In this document: positions 36,916 to 45,900 of the stretch, piece after piece
How the letters are laid out: the number at the start of each line of letters is the position of its first letter
Position numbering within the stretch: the stretch's first letter is position 1
Source of the DNA: a virus
Direction: 5' to 3' (one strand)
Length of the DNA: 64,000 nucleotides
IMG/VR virus record: IMGVR_UViG_3300015374_000002
Span: 21,790-85,789 of that record
The notes under the pieces: model-generated
Told to the model about the DNA's origin: nothing
Database searches by the model: none
Seen by the model: only the letters and a program-made list of their open reading frames with translations
Position numbers and translations under genes: made by a program

Positions 36916-38271
36916 CTAGGAGTTGTGGGGCTGGGCCATATCGACGAATCTGCTGTAGTGGCCCTGGAAGGCGACGGTGATCGTCGTTGTGGGGCCATTG
37001 CGGTGTTTCGCGACAATAAAGTCCGCTTCGCCTGCGCGGGGGCTTTCCTTTGTGTAGGCGTCTTCGCGGTGCAGCAGGAGAACCATGTCCGCATCCTGCT
37101 CTATCGATCCGCTTTCACGTAGATGGACCAATTCAGGGCGTTTGTCGGCTTTCTGCTCCGGGCCCCGGTTCAGCTGCGACATCGCCACCACGGGAATCTC
37201 CAGCTCCTTGGCCAGCAGCTTGATCGACCGGGAGATCTCCGACACCTCATTCTGCCGATTCTCCGACCGGCTGCTGCCCGACGACATCAACTGCATGTAG
37301 TCGATGACGACGAACCGCAGGTCGTGCCGCTCCTTCAACCGGCGGGCCTTGGCCCGGATCTGCATCATGTTCTGATTGGCGGTGTCGTCGATGAACAGCG
37401 GCGCCTCGGTGATGGCGGCCATCCGCTTGGCCATGCGGGTCCAGTCGTCTTCGCCGAGTGTGCCGCTTCGGATGCCGTGCAGGACGACGCGCGCCTCGGC
37501 GGCCAGCAGGCGTTGCACGATCTCCAGCCGGGACATTTCCAGGCTGAAGATGGCGGTGGTCAAACCATGCTTGATGGCGGCATTTCGGGCGAAGTCGAGT
37601 CCGAGGGTCGATTTGCCGATGGCGGGCCTGGCCGCCACGACGATCATCTGCTGTGGGTGGAGTCCCCCGGTGAGCCGGTCCAGATCCTCGAAACCGGTCG
37701 GGATGCCGACCAGCTCGCCGCCCCGGCCGCCCGCCGCCTCGATCTCGTCCAGGGCGCCCGGCATGATGTCGGACAGCGGGGCGTAGTCGTCGCTGGGCCG
37801 CAGCCCTGGCACCTTGCCCAGCTCCGCCTGGGCCCGCTCCAGAACCGCGTCAGCGCTTTCCCCAGCCGGGTTCCGCGCCCAGCTCTGCACCCGGATCGTT
37901 GCTTCCAGCAGGCGGCGCAGCACCGCCTGCTCACGCACGATCTTGGCGTAGTGGGAGGCGTTGACAGCCGTCGGCGTCACCGCCGTCAGCTCATGCAGAT
38001 ACAGCGGCCCGCCGACGCGACCCCCTTCCCCGTTGTTCTGCAGCACGCTGTAGACGGTGACGGTGTCGGCCGGTTTGCCCTTGCCGAACAAGTCCACGAC
38101 CACGTCGTAGATCATCTGGTGGGCTGGGCGGTAGAAGTCGTCCGCCTTCACCACCTCCACCACGTCGGAGATGGCGTCGCGGGACATCAGCATGGCGCCC
38201 AGCACCGACTGCTCCGCTTCGATGTTGTGCGGCGGAGGCGTCTCGAAATCCGCCTCCAGCATGTCGGTCAC
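36916..38271 (-). CDS. dnaB: replicative DNA helicase DnaB
   Basis: The 451-residue protein has the DnaB N-terminal domain (PPPHNIEAEQSVLGAMLM, residues about 12-30) and RecA-like core: Walker A ARPAIGKST, Walker B VIDYMQLM, and the C-terminal LRESGSIEQDADMVLLLHRE and AKHRNGPT blocks. It unwinds the fork as a hexamer. GTG 38271 gives a GTGA overlap with the upstream stop and has GGAGG 4 nt away; ATG 38262 is possible. It works with the phage clamp and SSB. Confidence 0.93.
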   Translation of the reverse strand: MTDMLEADFETPPPHNIEAEQSVLGAMLMSRDAISDVVEVVKADDFYRPAHQMIYDVVVDLFGKGKPADTVTVYSVLQNNGEGGRVGGPLYLHELTAVTPTAVNASHYAKIVREQAVLRRLLEATIRVQSWARNPAGESADAVLERAQAELGKVPGLRPSDDYAPLSDIMPGALDEIEAAGGRGGELVGIPTGFEDLDRLTGGLHPQQMIVVAARPAIGKSTLGLDFARNAAIKHGLTTAIFSLEMSRLEIVQRLLAAEARVVLHGIRSGTLGEDDWTRMAKRMAAITEAPLFIDDTANQNMMQIRAKARRLKERHDLRFVVIDYMQLMSSGSSRSENRQNEVSEISRSIKLLAKELEIPVVAMSQLNRGPEQKADKRPELVHLRESGSIEQDADMVLLLHREDAYTKESPRAGEADFIVAKHRNGPTTTITVAFQGHYSRFVDMAQPHNS

Positions 38272-39326
38272 GCAGCCTCCAGTTTCGGCTTGCCGTCCAG
38301 GGACGTCCACAGGCGGGCGTCCATCATGCCCAGCTCTACGCAGAAGGGGTGCGGGTCAGCCAGTTCACCGGCTTGCCGCCACCGCTCCACCACGTCCAGG
38401 ATCTGGGCGATGCGCTCCTCCTGGCCGGGCTTCGGGCCGTGGGCTTTGCCGCCGTCCCAGGCCAGGCCGAGCGCCTTGCGGGCCCGCCTGATCGTATGGT
38501 CCTCGACGGCGGGCGTCGTCAGGCGCAACTGCTTGGCTATCTCGCCCAGGCTCATGTTGTACTGGACCGCCATCCGGGCCACCTGCATGTGCAGCAGCGC
38601 TTCCCGGTCGCGGCGGGCCCAACGCTCCTCGATCTTCTCGTTGCGGATGTCGCCCTCCCACAGCAGCCCGTCTGGGGCGTAGTCGTCGGGAGTGCGGAAC
38701 CCGTACCGGCGGGCCAGGTCCTTGGCGCGGATGTGGTGGATGCCGGTGTAGGGGATCGCGCACATCTGGTCAAAGAAGGCGTTGACGTCGTCAAGCATGT
38801 CGCGGGCGACGCGACGACGATGTCCCGTAACGATCTGGAGGATGGTGGTGTAGCCGTATCCGAGGCGGGAGCCCTGCACGGCGGCGGGCCAGCCATTGGC
38901 GCACAGCGAACCCAGCTTCCACCTGATGAGACGGGCGGGGACGCTCGTCGTAGATGCCGCGATCAGGTCGTCTTCGGTGATGGCCGCGATGCGGCGTCCG
39001 GTACTGACGAGGACAGAGTCCACCTGCCCGTTGAGGATCTTTTCGAGGCCATGGCGGGACAGTCCAGCTGCGCGAGCCACAGGCTGGTGCACCCACTCTT
39101 TGTCGTCGATCCAGGTCCGCAGGATGGTGCGAAGTTCGGATACGCGGTAGCGGCGCGGAACTCCTTGACGGACCTTCTGCCGACGTTCGGCGTCGGCAAG
39201 GCGGATGATCTCCGAACACGTGGAGGCTCCGGGGCAAGGGTAGGTGGCCCGGCATCCGGCCCGGTAGCCGAGTGCGGTGCCGTGCGGGAAGTCGGGGTCG
39301 TTGGGGTCACGCGGACGTGCGGGCAT
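38268..39326 (-). CDS. large helix-turn-helix DNA-binding protein (352 aa)
   Basis: N-terminal Cys-containing segment (GYRAGCRATYPCPGASTC), then several helix-turn-helix-like units (VARAAGLSRHGLEKILNG; and SLGEIAKQLRLTTPAVEDHTIRRARKAL, a sigma-like HTH). Such proteins are common next to replication genes in actinophages. It could be an origin-binding or transcription factor. First gene of the operon with dnaB; operator and hairpin lie directly upstream. Confidence 0.75.
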   Translation of the reverse strand: MPARPRDPNDPDFPHGTALGYRAGCRATYPCPGASTCSEIIRLADAERRQKVRQGVPRRYRVSELRTILRTWIDDKEWVHQPVARAAGLSRHGLEKILNGQVDSVLVSTGRRIAAITEDDLIAASTTSVPARLIRWKLGSLCANGWPAAVQGSRLGYGYTTILQIVTGHRRRVARDMLDDVNAFFDQMCAIPYTGIHHIRAKDLARRYGFRTPDDYAPDGLLWEGDIRNEKIEERWARRDREALLHMQVARMAVQYNMSLGEIAKQLRLTTPAVEDHTIRRARKALGLAWDGGKAHGPKPGQEERIAQILDVVERWRQAGELADPHPFCVELGMMDARLWTSLDGKPKLEAA

Positions 39327-39349
39327 GCAGCATCACTCCTTGAGGGTGG

Positions 39350-39380
39350 ACCCGGTCGCTCACGGGTACACTCATTTAGT
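39350..39380 (-). promoter_or_regulatory. operator/promoter plus GAGCGA-loop hairpin for the dnaB operon
   Basis: TACTAAATGAGTGTACCC is followed immediately by ACCCG-TGAGCGAC-CGGGT. The TAA of the upstream gene lies in the element. Confidence 0.7.
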
Positions 39381-39678
39381 ATGACCGCTCGTTGCGGAAT
39401 CTGGCAAGGACGTCAGCCTCCATCGCTGCCGCGTTCGCTCTCATGACCTGCACCAACGCTTCACAGATCTCGCGTGCCTGACGCCGGGTGAAGGCGTGGC
39501 CTTCCTCGTCTGAACGGGCGGCGTCCCACCTCTGCACCACCCCCGTAGCGTCCCTGATTTCGACGCTGGGGCGGGTCAGGCGGATGGCGTGCCGGTGGAT
39601 ACGGAAGGGCCGGGATGGGCGCCACCGGGTGCGTTCCAGGGCCGCAGACAGGGCGTCGTGGAGGTCGTACGGGTTCAG
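39376..39678 (-). CDS. hypothetical protein (100 aa), probable CTG start
   Basis: The open frame is well supported by composition and fit (NPYDLHDALSAALERTRWRP...RRQAREICEALVQVM). No ATG, GTG or TTG occurs near the 5' end. CTG 39678 overlaps the upstream stop as CTGA and has GAGGAG 7 nt upstream. Confidence 0.6.
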   Translation of the reverse strand: MNPYDLHDALSAALERTRWRPSRPFRIHRHAIRLTRPSVEIRDATGVVQRWDAARSDEEGHAFTRRQAREICEALVQVMRANAAAMEADVLARFRNERSY

Positions 39679-39935
39679 GATCGCTCCTCCTCTTCTGCGG
39701 TCAGTGGGCCGGTCGGGTGCGCCTCCGCCGTAGTGGCTTCATCGGAGCAGGCCCAGACGGCGAGCATCGCCGGGAGGGTGGAGTCGTAGGAGTTGACGCC
39801 CACCACGTCGCCGGTGGGACGCAGGCGGCACACGACGGCCAGGGCTGGGGCGTAGAGCAGGTCGGCGAACGCCGCCACCACGATGTCGATGGCGGCGTTC
39901 GACGGCATTTCGGGCATGGGTATAGCAGGGCTCAC
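39675..39935 (-). CDS. hypothetical protein (86 aa)
   Basis: GTG 39935 has GGAG 7 nt upstream. The product (MSPAIPMPEMPSNAAIDIVV...) is Ala/Val-rich with an acidic end, EEEERS. First gene of the unit. Confidence 0.62.
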   Translation of the reverse strand: MSPAIPMPEMPSNAAIDIVVAAFADLLYAPALAVVCRLRPTGDVVGVNSYDSTLPAMLAVWACSDEATTAEAHPTGPLTAEEEERS

Positions 39936-39954
39936 AGGGGGTCTCCAAAGGTAT

Positions 39955-40009
39955 GCCCGGGTCGCTCTACCGGGCCGGTCGGACCCCTCAATTCTACAAT
40001 CATTTAGCG
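39955..40009 (-). promoter_or_regulatory. operator/promoter plus GAGCGA-loop hairpin
   Basis: CCGCTAAATGATTGTAGAAT, then GCCCGG-TAGAGCGAC-CCGGGC (6 bp). Confidence 0.7.
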
Positions 40010-40026
40010 GATCGGGTGTGGCTTTG

Positions 40027-40743
40027 TCATATCGGCACACCCCAGCCCTGAAACAGCGTCGCCGTGTAGGTGAGCCGGACCTGCCCCGCCCGTCCGGCAG
40101 CGCCCGCCAAGGTGCCCGAGTTGGTGCCGCCCGCCCCGCCACCACCACCGCCAGGGCCGGATGCTGGAGTTGTCGCGTTGTTGGACCCCTGAGTGCCGCC
40201 GGTACCACCAGGCCCACCGCCGGTGACTGCCGTCGCACCCGCGCCTCCGGCGCCGCTGCTCGTTGACGCGTTACTCCCCGCGTTGCCAACGGCGGCGGTA
40301 CCAGCGGAACCTCCTCCACCTCCACCGCCGCCCCAGGAGGAGTTGCCCGCACCGCCCGCACCGCCGTTGAAATGCGTGCCTGTCGCCGTGCCGGTGCCGC
40401 CTGCACCGCCCGCACCCGCCGCAGCGGAAGCGCCTCCGCTGCCGCCGTGTCCCGTCACCGTGACGGACGTGCCCGTGAAAGTCGAGCTCCCTCCGGAGCC
40501 GCCGGTCGCCTGGGCTACGCCGGTGCCGCCCGCACCGACCGTGTAGGAGTAGCCGGTGCCGGGCGAGACCGCCACGCCGGTCACCTTGGCGTACTCGCCG
40601 CCGCCGCCTCCTCCGCCGTTCTTGGACGTGGACGCGCCACCGCCCGCGCCGCCGCCGCCCCAGCATTCGACGTCAACGCTGGTGACCCCGGATGGGCAGG
40701 TCCACGTAGATGTGCCCGCCGTGGTGAACGTGTCGGTCGCCAT
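40027..40743 (-). CDS. glycine-rich tail tip or adhesin protein
   Basis: After a short beta N-terminus (TSTWTCPSGVTSVDVECWGGGG) the 238 residues consist of polyglycine blocks broken by Ser, Ala and Asn, ending in QVRLTYT. This is the glycine-rich, polyglycine-sandwich type of phage receptor-binding or tail tip domain. Last gene of the tail cassette. Confidence 0.8.
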   Translation of the reverse strand: MATDTFTTAGTSTWTCPSGVTSVDVECWGGGGAGGGASTSKNGGGGGGGEYAKVTGVAVSPGTGYSYTVGAGGTGVAQATGGSGGSSTFTGTSVTVTGHGGSGGASAAAGAGGAGGTGTATGTHFNGGAGGAGNSSWGGGGGGGGSAGTAAVGNAGSNASTSSGAGGAGATAVTGGGPGGTGGTQGSNNATTPASGPGGGGGGAGGTNSGTLAGAAGRAGQVRLTYTATLFQGWGVPI

Positions 40744-41231
40744 CAGCAGAGAATCTGCACTACTAGGTCCGCCCCGGCCACGGTGCTCCCAATTTGATCT
40801 ATGTCCACGGTGAAGTAGGCCCCATCGGCGATCGTCGTCGTGTTCATGTTCGTGACCTTGCCGGAGGTGTTTCCGCTGATCGCGATCGTCGGCCGGTTGC
40901 CCTGCGTAGAGAAGATCGTGGTGCCGTTGACGTTGATGTCCACGATGATCGCGGCGCCCGTGGGGGCCGTGCCGACACTCGCGCGTACGCCCTTGATGTC
41001 GAGGGTGGCGGTGGTGTCGTTGTAGATCCGGAACGTCCCGGCGCCCGTGGTCAGAGTGCCAGCGCGGGAGAACGGGAACAGAATCCCCGCCTCGACAAGG
41101 TGTTCCGCACCTGCACTGTTACGCGTCCACAGCACCGCATTGGGCCTGGCGAATACGGCGCACCATCCGGACGGCGGATTGCCCGGACTGGCTTGCTCCG
41201 GCAGCGCCACCGCGCTCGCGAACTTCGGCAT
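40743..41231 (-). CDS. tail-associated beta-rich protein (162 aa)
   Basis: N-terminus MPKFASAVALPEQ resembles the MPKFLAPIDTSK of the neighbouring fibre protein. The rest is a Thr/Asn-rich beta domain (TGAGTFRIYNDTTATLDIKG...). Lies between the fibre and glycine-rich genes. Probably a fibre or carbohydrate-binding module. Confidence 0.7.
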   Translation of the reverse strand: MPKFASAVALPEQASPGNPPSGWCAVFARPNAVLWTRNSAGAEHLVEAGILFPFSRAGTLTTGAGTFRIYNDTTATLDIKGVRASVGTAPTGAAIIVDINVNGTTIFSTQGNRPTIAISGNTSGKVTNMNTTTIADGAYFTVDIDQIGSTVAGADLVVQILC

Positions 41232-41425
41232 CAGACGTCCTTGGTTTCGAGCCCCTCCGGGCGCCAGCCGACTCCGTGACAGTGATCACACTGCACGAGG
41301 CGTTGTGCGACGGCCAGGGCGCGCAGCCGGTGCGGGAACGGACGTGGCTCGTCGGTGGAGGTGGAGTAGCACGGCTCCCCTGGCTCGGCCAGGCAGCAGG
41401 AGCAGGTCGCCTCCAGCGGATCCAT
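41231..41425 (-). CDS. zinc-binding mini-protein in the tail cassette (64 aa)
   Basis: CSCCLAEPGEPC and CDHCHGVGW are typical of small actinophage Cys-rich proteins. It is wedged between two tail genes with 2-3 bp gaps. Role unknown. Confidence 0.66.
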   Translation of the reverse strand: MDPLEATCSCCLAEPGEPCYSTSTDEPRPFPHRLRALAVAQRLVQCDHCHGVGWRPEGLETKDV

Positions 41426-41427
41426 GT

Positions 41428-42630
41428 TCACGCCCTGGCCTGCACGACGACGCGGTAGACGGCGGAGGAGGCGGAGTTGGCTGAGGTCAGGGAGATGTTG
41501 TTGGTGTCCACCACGATCTCGTCCATGTAGACGCGGGCGCCGCCGGTGTTCTCGTACACGAACACCTGGACGTCCTTGGTCCCCAGGTTGTGGGTGATAT
41601 TGAGGGCGCTGCCGCCGGTCAGCGCGCCGACGTCGGCGGCGTAGGCGGTGACGGCGACCAGGTTGGTACGGGCGGCCGACGCGCTGGTGGCGTTGGTGCC
41701 GCCCTTGCTGAGGGGTACCAGGCCCACGGTGATGTCGTTCGAGTTCACCGTCAGGCTGCCGTCGGCGGCCACGACGTCGAACGTCGAACCGGTCAGGGTC
41801 AGACCGGCCCCGGCGACGTAGGTGGTGCCGGAGGTCGTGTAGACGGTCCACGTCTGCGTCCACGAGCCTGGCGAGCCTGACGGGGTGGCCGTCTGGATGT
41901 ACTGGCCGCCCGCGTAGGTGCCCTCGGCTACGGCGACGAGGGTGCCGTCCAGGATCTCCCCGGTGGCGTCGGCGTCGGGAGCGCGGGTGGCGGCGGAGCC
42001 GGACCCGTTGAAGACGTAGATGCCGTTCTGGGTGCCGGTCGTCTGCCCGGCGGCCAGGAATCGGTCGCCGCTGGTCAGGGTGACGCCGTCCACGGTCGTG
42101 CCGGGGCCGGACAGGGTGACGTTGGATTGGGTGGCCACCCTGACGGGGTCCTTGACGCCCACGATCCCGGCCCGCGCATCGTCAACGTACTGTTTGTTGG
42201 CGGCGTCGGTGCCGGTGCTGGGCGCCAACAGGTTGGTGATCTTCTGGGAGTTGAGGGATACCGACGCCGTCGGCGCCGCCATCTGGTCCAGGCGGGACGT
42301 ACGAACCTGCGTGTCGAAGTCGCTGATCGTGGACGCGGTCTGAGTGCCGGTGTGGTTGGCGCGGGCCAGCGGGTCGGTGGCCAGTTTGGACAAGGCGATG
42401 GCGGCGCCGGAGGCGACCTTGGCGTTGGTGATCGTGTCGTCGGGGATGTCCCCGCCATCCATGCGGACCCAGGATGTGCCGTTGTAGTACTTGTCCACCG
42501 GCGGCGTCAGAGACGTGTCGGTCCACATCTGGCCGGTGACCGGGCTGCTCGGCGCAGTGCCGGACGCTTCCGGCGTCAGCCCCTTGACCGGAATCTTGGA
42601 CGTGTCGATCGGCGCCAAAAACTTCGGCAT
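41428..42630 (-). CDS. tail fibre protein (400 aa)
   Basis: N-terminus MPKFLAPIDTSKIPVKGLTP, GQMWTDTSLTPPVDKYYNGTSWVRMDG (a common phage fibre module), and repeated fibre-like strands; the C-terminal part contains NITHNLGTKDVQVFVYEN, seen in phage tail fibre ends. Start ATG 42630 is clear. Part of a four- to five-gene tail cassette read right to left. Confidence 0.85.
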   Translation of the reverse strand: MPKFLAPIDTSKIPVKGLTPEASGTAPSSPVTGQMWTDTSLTPPVDKYYNGTSWVRMDGGDIPDDTITNAKVASGAAIALSKLATDPLARANHTGTQTASTISDFDTQVRTSRLDQMAAPTASVSLNSQKITNLLAPSTGTDAANKQYVDDARAGIVGVKDPVRVATQSNVTLSGPGTTVDGVTLTSGDRFLAAGQTTGTQNGIYVFNGSGSAATRAPDADATGEILDGTLVAVAEGTYAGGQYIQTATPSGSPGSWTQTWTVYTTSGTTYVAGAGLTLTGSTFDVVAADGSLTVNSNDITVGLVPLSKGGTNATSASAARTNLVAVTAYAADVGALTGGSALNITHNLGTKDVQVFVYENTGGARVYMDEIVVDTNNISLTSANSASSAVYRVVVQARA

Positions 42631-42638
42631 CCTGCCCC

Positions 42639-43031
42639 CTACGAGGTGAGGTCGAGTTGGCCAGCCATGGGGAAGGCCCACTCGACGCGGACTTGTGTGG
42701 GGGTGGGATAGGAGACGTCGCCCTCAATGAGGACTCCGCCGGTATCGGTAGCGATCACGTTGGGGGTGATGGGGATCGTGTGGGTGACCTGCCACACCGC
42801 CAGCGGGGAGGCGAAGACGTAGGTCTGCTGTATCGCTCCGCCGGGAGGTCCTGCCGGACCGGTAGGCCCGGCAGGACCCTGCGGCCCGGTCGTGCCGGGC
42901 GGCCCCTGCACGCCCGGCATGGTGAGTTCCAGGGCGACGTCAGGGCCGCCGTCAACGGTGACGGTCGTCTGAGAGTCGATCTCGACCAGAATGGCGCCCG
43001 GCGCCTCGACGACCTCCAGCAGGATCGTCAC
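42639..43031 (-). CDS. collagen-like tail protein (130 aa)
   Basis: A beta N-terminus is followed by a Gly-X-Y run (GPPGTTGPQGPAGPTGPAGP) of about seven triplets, which forms a trimeric collagen-like stalk in phage fibres, then a C-terminal beta domain. Overlaps the upstream gene by 4 bp. Confidence 0.85.
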   Translation of the reverse strand: MTILLEVVEAPGAILVEIDSQTTVTVDGGPDVALELTMPGVQGPPGTTGPQGPAGPTGPAGPPGGAIQQTYVFASPLAVWQVTHTIPITPNVIATDTGGVLIEGDVSYPTPTQVRVEWAFPMAGQLDLTS

Positions 43032-43393
43032 CGGGTCACCTCGGCGGACACCTCAACCTCGCCCCGCAGCAGCCGCGTGGTATCGCCACCCGGCGACTCA
43101 ATCTCCAGGTCATAGACGCCGTAACGCCACGTCCAGGCGGCGGTGACGTCGTCGGCGACGGCCAGCCGGATCTCCCCTTCGGCGGCGTCCACCGTGATGC
43201 CGGATCCGACGGTCAACGACAGCAGCGGAGTCGGCGACGTGATCGACTCACGGACCTGCATGCGTACGGCGTAGCCGGTCAGGTCGATCGGCGTGGGCGG
43301 GTCGTCGGCCGGGTTTTTGAGGCGCAGCAGCATGGACCAGGACTCACCCTGGCCAATTTCGATCTTCCAATACGCGGCTGGCACGCGGCCCAC
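43028..43393 (-). CDS. baseplate/tail protein (121 aa)
   Basis: The sequence IEIGQGESWSMLLRLKNPADDPPTPIDLTGYAVRMQVR is typical of the small beta-sandwich proteins that start phage distal tail cassettes (BppU N-terminal-like). GTG 43393 is the start. Confidence 0.72.
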   Translation of the reverse strand: MGRVPAAYWKIEIGQGESWSMLLRLKNPADDPPTPIDLTGYAVRMQVRESITSPTPLLSLTVGSGITVDAAEGEIRLAVADDVTAAWTWRYGVYDLEIESPGGDTTRLLRGEVEVSAEVTR

Positions 43394-43435
43394 CGTGACG
43401 GACCGGGACAGTTAAGGTCGCGCCCTACAGGCACG

Positions 43436-43471
43436 AAAAAGCGGGCCCCGACGCCGTGTCGGTGGCCCGCT
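43436..43471 (-). terminator. strong intrinsic terminator
   Basis: AGCGGGCC and GGCCCGCT arms with an inner CCGAC/GTCGG stem, followed by TTTTC on the minus strand. Separates ssb from the tail cassette. Confidence 0.88.
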
Positions 43472-43482
43472 CCTGTTGGGGT

Positions 43483-43944
43483 TTAGAACGGCGGCTCCTC
43501 CGGAGCGTTAGCTGGGGTCGCCCACGGGTCGTTCGCCGGTGCGCCACCCTGCCCGTGCTGTCCGTTGCCGCCCTGCCGGGCCGTCTTGTTGACCTTGGCG
43601 GTGGCGTTGCGCAACGACGGGCCGACCTCGTCCACCTCAACCTCATAGGTGGTGATCTTATGGTTCTCCTTGTTGGTGTACTGCCGCTGCTTCAACCGGC
43701 CCTGCACGATGACGCGGGAGCCCCGGATCAGACTCTCGGCGACGTTCTCCGCCATCTGCCGCCACACGTTGCAGCGCAGGAACAGCGTGTCGCCGTCCTT
43801 CCACGTGTTCGTGGCCTTGTCCATGAAGCGGGGGGTGGAGGCGATAGTGAACCCGGCGACCGCCTCCCCCTTGCCGGTGAAGCGGAGGGTGGGGTCGTCG
43901 GTCAGGTTCCCGACGAGCGTGACGACGGTGTCTCCTGCTGCCAT
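43483..43944 (-). CDS. ssb: single-stranded DNA-binding protein
   Basis: The OB fold is clear ([67 protein letters not shown]), with a Gly-rich linker and the acidic tip EEPPF that recruits partner proteins. 153 residues, usual for bacterial SSB. Followed by a strong terminator. Confidence 0.94.
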   Translation of the reverse strand: MAAGDTVVTLVGNLTDDPTLRFTGKGEAVAGFTIASTPRFMDKATNTWKDGDTLFLRCNVWRQMAENVAESLIRGSRVIVQGRLKQRQYTNKENHKITTYEVEVDEVGPSLRNATAKVNKTARQGGNGQHGQGGAPANDPWATPANAPEEPPF

Positions 43945-43983
43945 GGTGATCTCTTCTCTACTCGTTGTGGATTTGCTGGGGCG

Positions 43984-44367
43984 TCAGGCGACGCACTTCT
44001 CCCAGTCGGACCAGGTGTTGGGGCGGCGGAACCGGCCGGTGCCGAACTCGCCGAACTGCAGAATGATCTGCAACGCGACGCCCGCCTCGACATGCAGCCT
44101 GGTCAGCCCGTCATGTTCGTTGTCGAGGTAGGCGTCCTGGAGGCTCTCGTCCCACTCGTCCTTGAACCCAGGCTCGACGATCCCGGCGACGCTGTGCAGC
44201 ACGGAGGAGGTGCCGTAGGGCCGCTTCGGGTCGATGGCGGGGGCGCCGAACTCCGGCCCCCGCCAGGTGATGCAGGCCCGCCGCAGCAGCGCCAGATGAC
44301 TGTCGGTGATCTCGAACTCGGTCAGCCGGTCGGCTTCGCGGATCTGCTTGCTGTAGACGTCGTCCAT
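43984..44367 (-). CDS. hypothetical protein (127 aa)
   Basis: The product reads MDDVYSKQIREADRLTEFEI and later SWDLLRRAC-like and DEWDESLQDAYLDNEH segments; acidic. Not recognised. Located between ssb and two small genes. Confidence 0.66.
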   Translation of the reverse strand: MDDVYSKQIREADRLTEFEITDSHLALLRRACITWRGPEFGAPAIDPKRPYGTSSVLHSVAGIVEPGFKDEWDESLQDAYLDNEHDGLTRLHVEAGVALQIILQFGEFGTGRFRRPNTWSDWEKCVA

Positions 44368-44382
44368 GTGGGGTGTCTCCGT

Positions 44383-44697
44383 TCAGTTGGTGGGCCACAG
44401 GAACACGGCCAGGAGGGCGCCCGGCGGCGCCGGATCGTATGCGTCGGCGTCGTCGCGGCTGAGCCGGTCCGGCTCCGTCATGTAGTGGTCGCCGCACCAG
44501 GGCTGATTCGGCATGTACATGCCGACGTCCACCCCGTCCTTGAGCGGAAGGGGGGAACAGCCGTTGTCCTGGGCAGACGCGTCGCTGGACAGCACCACGA
44601 GGGTGTTCCCGGGGGTGCCCTTCGCCTTCAGTTCGGTCAGGGCGGCCAGCAGCGAGTCGAGGGTATGGGAGTCGGCTATGGCGTCCGTGATGCTCAT
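44383..44697 (-). CDS. hypothetical protein (104 aa)
   Basis: Helical N-terminus (MSITDAIADSHTLDSLLAALTELKAKG) followed by a beta part with GMYMPNQPWCGDHYMTEPD. It overlaps the upstream gene by 4 bp. Unknown. Confidence 0.66.
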   Translation of the reverse strand: MSITDAIADSHTLDSLLAALTELKAKGTPGNTLVVLSSDASAQDNGCSPLPLKDGVDVGMYMPNQPWCGDHYMTEPDRLSRDDADAYDPAPPGALLAVFLWPTN

Positions 44698-44924
44698 CGT
44701 GGGGCCTTTCGTGCGAGTGGAATGTGCAGGGTTCCGGAGGTGTGATCGCAGGTGACTGGGAATCCGGCTCCGGCGAGAGCACGCGAGGCGGTGATGCGGT
44801 TGGTGCGGCCGGTGACCCGGACGGCGAGGCCGCCGTTGATGTGGCGGACAGCCGCCACGGTGCCCCAGACGGGCAGGGAGCCAACGACCAGATCAACAAC
44901 ACGGTCGAGATCGGTGGCGTGCAT
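44694..44924 (-). CDS. hypothetical protein (76 aa)
   Basis: Small mixed alpha-beta protein (MHATDLDRVVDLVVGSLPVW...). It leads the unit 44924-43984; GGAGG lies 5 nt before its ATG. Confidence 0.64.
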   Translation of the reverse strand: MHATDLDRVVDLVVGSLPVWGTVAAVRHINGGLAVRVTGRTNRITASRALAGAGFPVTCDHTSGTLHIPLARKAPR

Positions 44925-44947
44925 GGATACACCTCCTGGTCGAGCCA

Positions 44948-45004
44948 GCCGGGTCGCTCAACCGGCCAGCACGTTACAACACCCGATTGTACAGTCATTT
45001 GGCG
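44948..45004 (-). promoter_or_regulatory. operator/promoter plus GAGCGA-loop hairpin
   Basis: TTGACGCCAAATGACTGTACAAT, a variant with CCAAATG, then the hairpin GCCGG-TTGAGCGAC-CCGGC. Confidence 0.7.
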
Positions 45005-45823
45005 TCAAGTGATAGGGGAAGTCCAAGCCGCCTCCCAGGTGATCGGCCCAACCACGCCGTCGGCCACCAGCCCCTTCTCCGCCTGGAAGGCGCGGGCAAC
45101 GTCGGCGTCGGCGCGGGCCCACGCCGAGTCCACGACGATGGACCAGCCGCGCTGCCGCATCTGCCGCTGCCACGTAGCGACGTCGCTGCCGCGCATAGGC
45201 GGGTTCTTCACCGTGAAGTAGCGGCCCGGCCACACCGGCACCTGGACGGCGGTCACCGGCGGCTCCGTCGTGATGGCATTAAGCGCCTCATGGACCATGG
45301 CCAGGAACCAATCCCACGGGAAGCCCGGCCCCGGGTCGGTGTGGTCGGAGCGTTTGTAGACGGCCGACACGTCGGCGTGGCAGGTGATGCCGCGATTGCC
45401 TGCCGCCAGCTCCGCCCGGGTCAGCCGCCGGACGGGCAGGCCGTACTTTGCGCACCAGGCGGCGGTCACCTTGGCCGCCTGACCCAAGGCCGCCTTGGAG
45501 TAGTCATCCAGCCATTCGTCGCGGGACTGCCGCATGTATCCGGCGATCTCCAGTTGGAGGCCGTCAGTGTTGGCGCCGGGCGCGGCGTACGCGGTGTCCT
45601 CGTCGGGGACGCAGCGCACCGCAGAATCGTTGTCTACGCAGATGTGGGCGGAGGCGACGACGCCGGAGTCCCGGAAGTAGCGGGCCACGTTCTCGGCCGT
45701 CAGCGGCCCCTCAGGGGCTTCCGCATCGTGGATGACGACGAGCCGGACGGTGGCGAGGCGGCCCTTTCTGTACTGGCTGGACAGGATGGTCTGCATATCG
45801 GCACGGTCGCGCCCGACAGGCAT
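45005..45823 (-). CDS. endolysin: amidase plus peptidoglycan-binding domain
   Basis: The N-terminal domain has the zinc amidase pattern (RLVVIHDAEAP, AHICVDND, LEIAGY, GITCHADVSAVYKRSDHTDPGPGFPW), as in N-acetylmuramoyl-L-alanine amidases. The C-terminal 75 residues form a peptidoglycan-binding domain (MRGSDVATWQRQMRQRGW...VARAFQAEKGLVADGVVGPITW). It cuts the host cell wall at lysis. The start is uncertain: ATG 45823 lacks a clear site, and an ATG at 45796 is possible. Confidence 0.88.
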   Translation of the reverse strand: MPVGRDRADMQTILSSQYRKGRLATVRLVVIHDAEAPEGPLTAENVARYFRDSGVVASAHICVDNDSAVRCVPDEDTAYAAPGANTDGLQLEIAGYMRQSRDEWLDDYSKAALGQAAKVTAAWCAKYGLPVRRLTRAELAAGNRGITCHADVSAVYKRSDHTDPGPGFPWDWFLAMVHEALNAITTEPPVTAVQVPVWPGRYFTVKNPPMRGSDVATWQRQMRQRGWSIVVDSAWARADADVARAFQAEKGLVADGVVGPITWEAAWTSPIT

Positions 45824-45849
45824 TAACGTCGCGGGCTGCGACACGCAGA

Positions 45850-45889
45850 CGCCCCGCCGAAGCCTTGCGGCAAAGACTCCGGCGGGGCG
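45850..45889. terminator. hairpin between endolysin and the upstream gene
   Basis: CGCCCCGCCG and CGGCGGGGCG form a 10-bp stem, no U tract on either strand. Confidence 0.55.
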
Positions 45890-45900
45890 GGAACGGGGGA

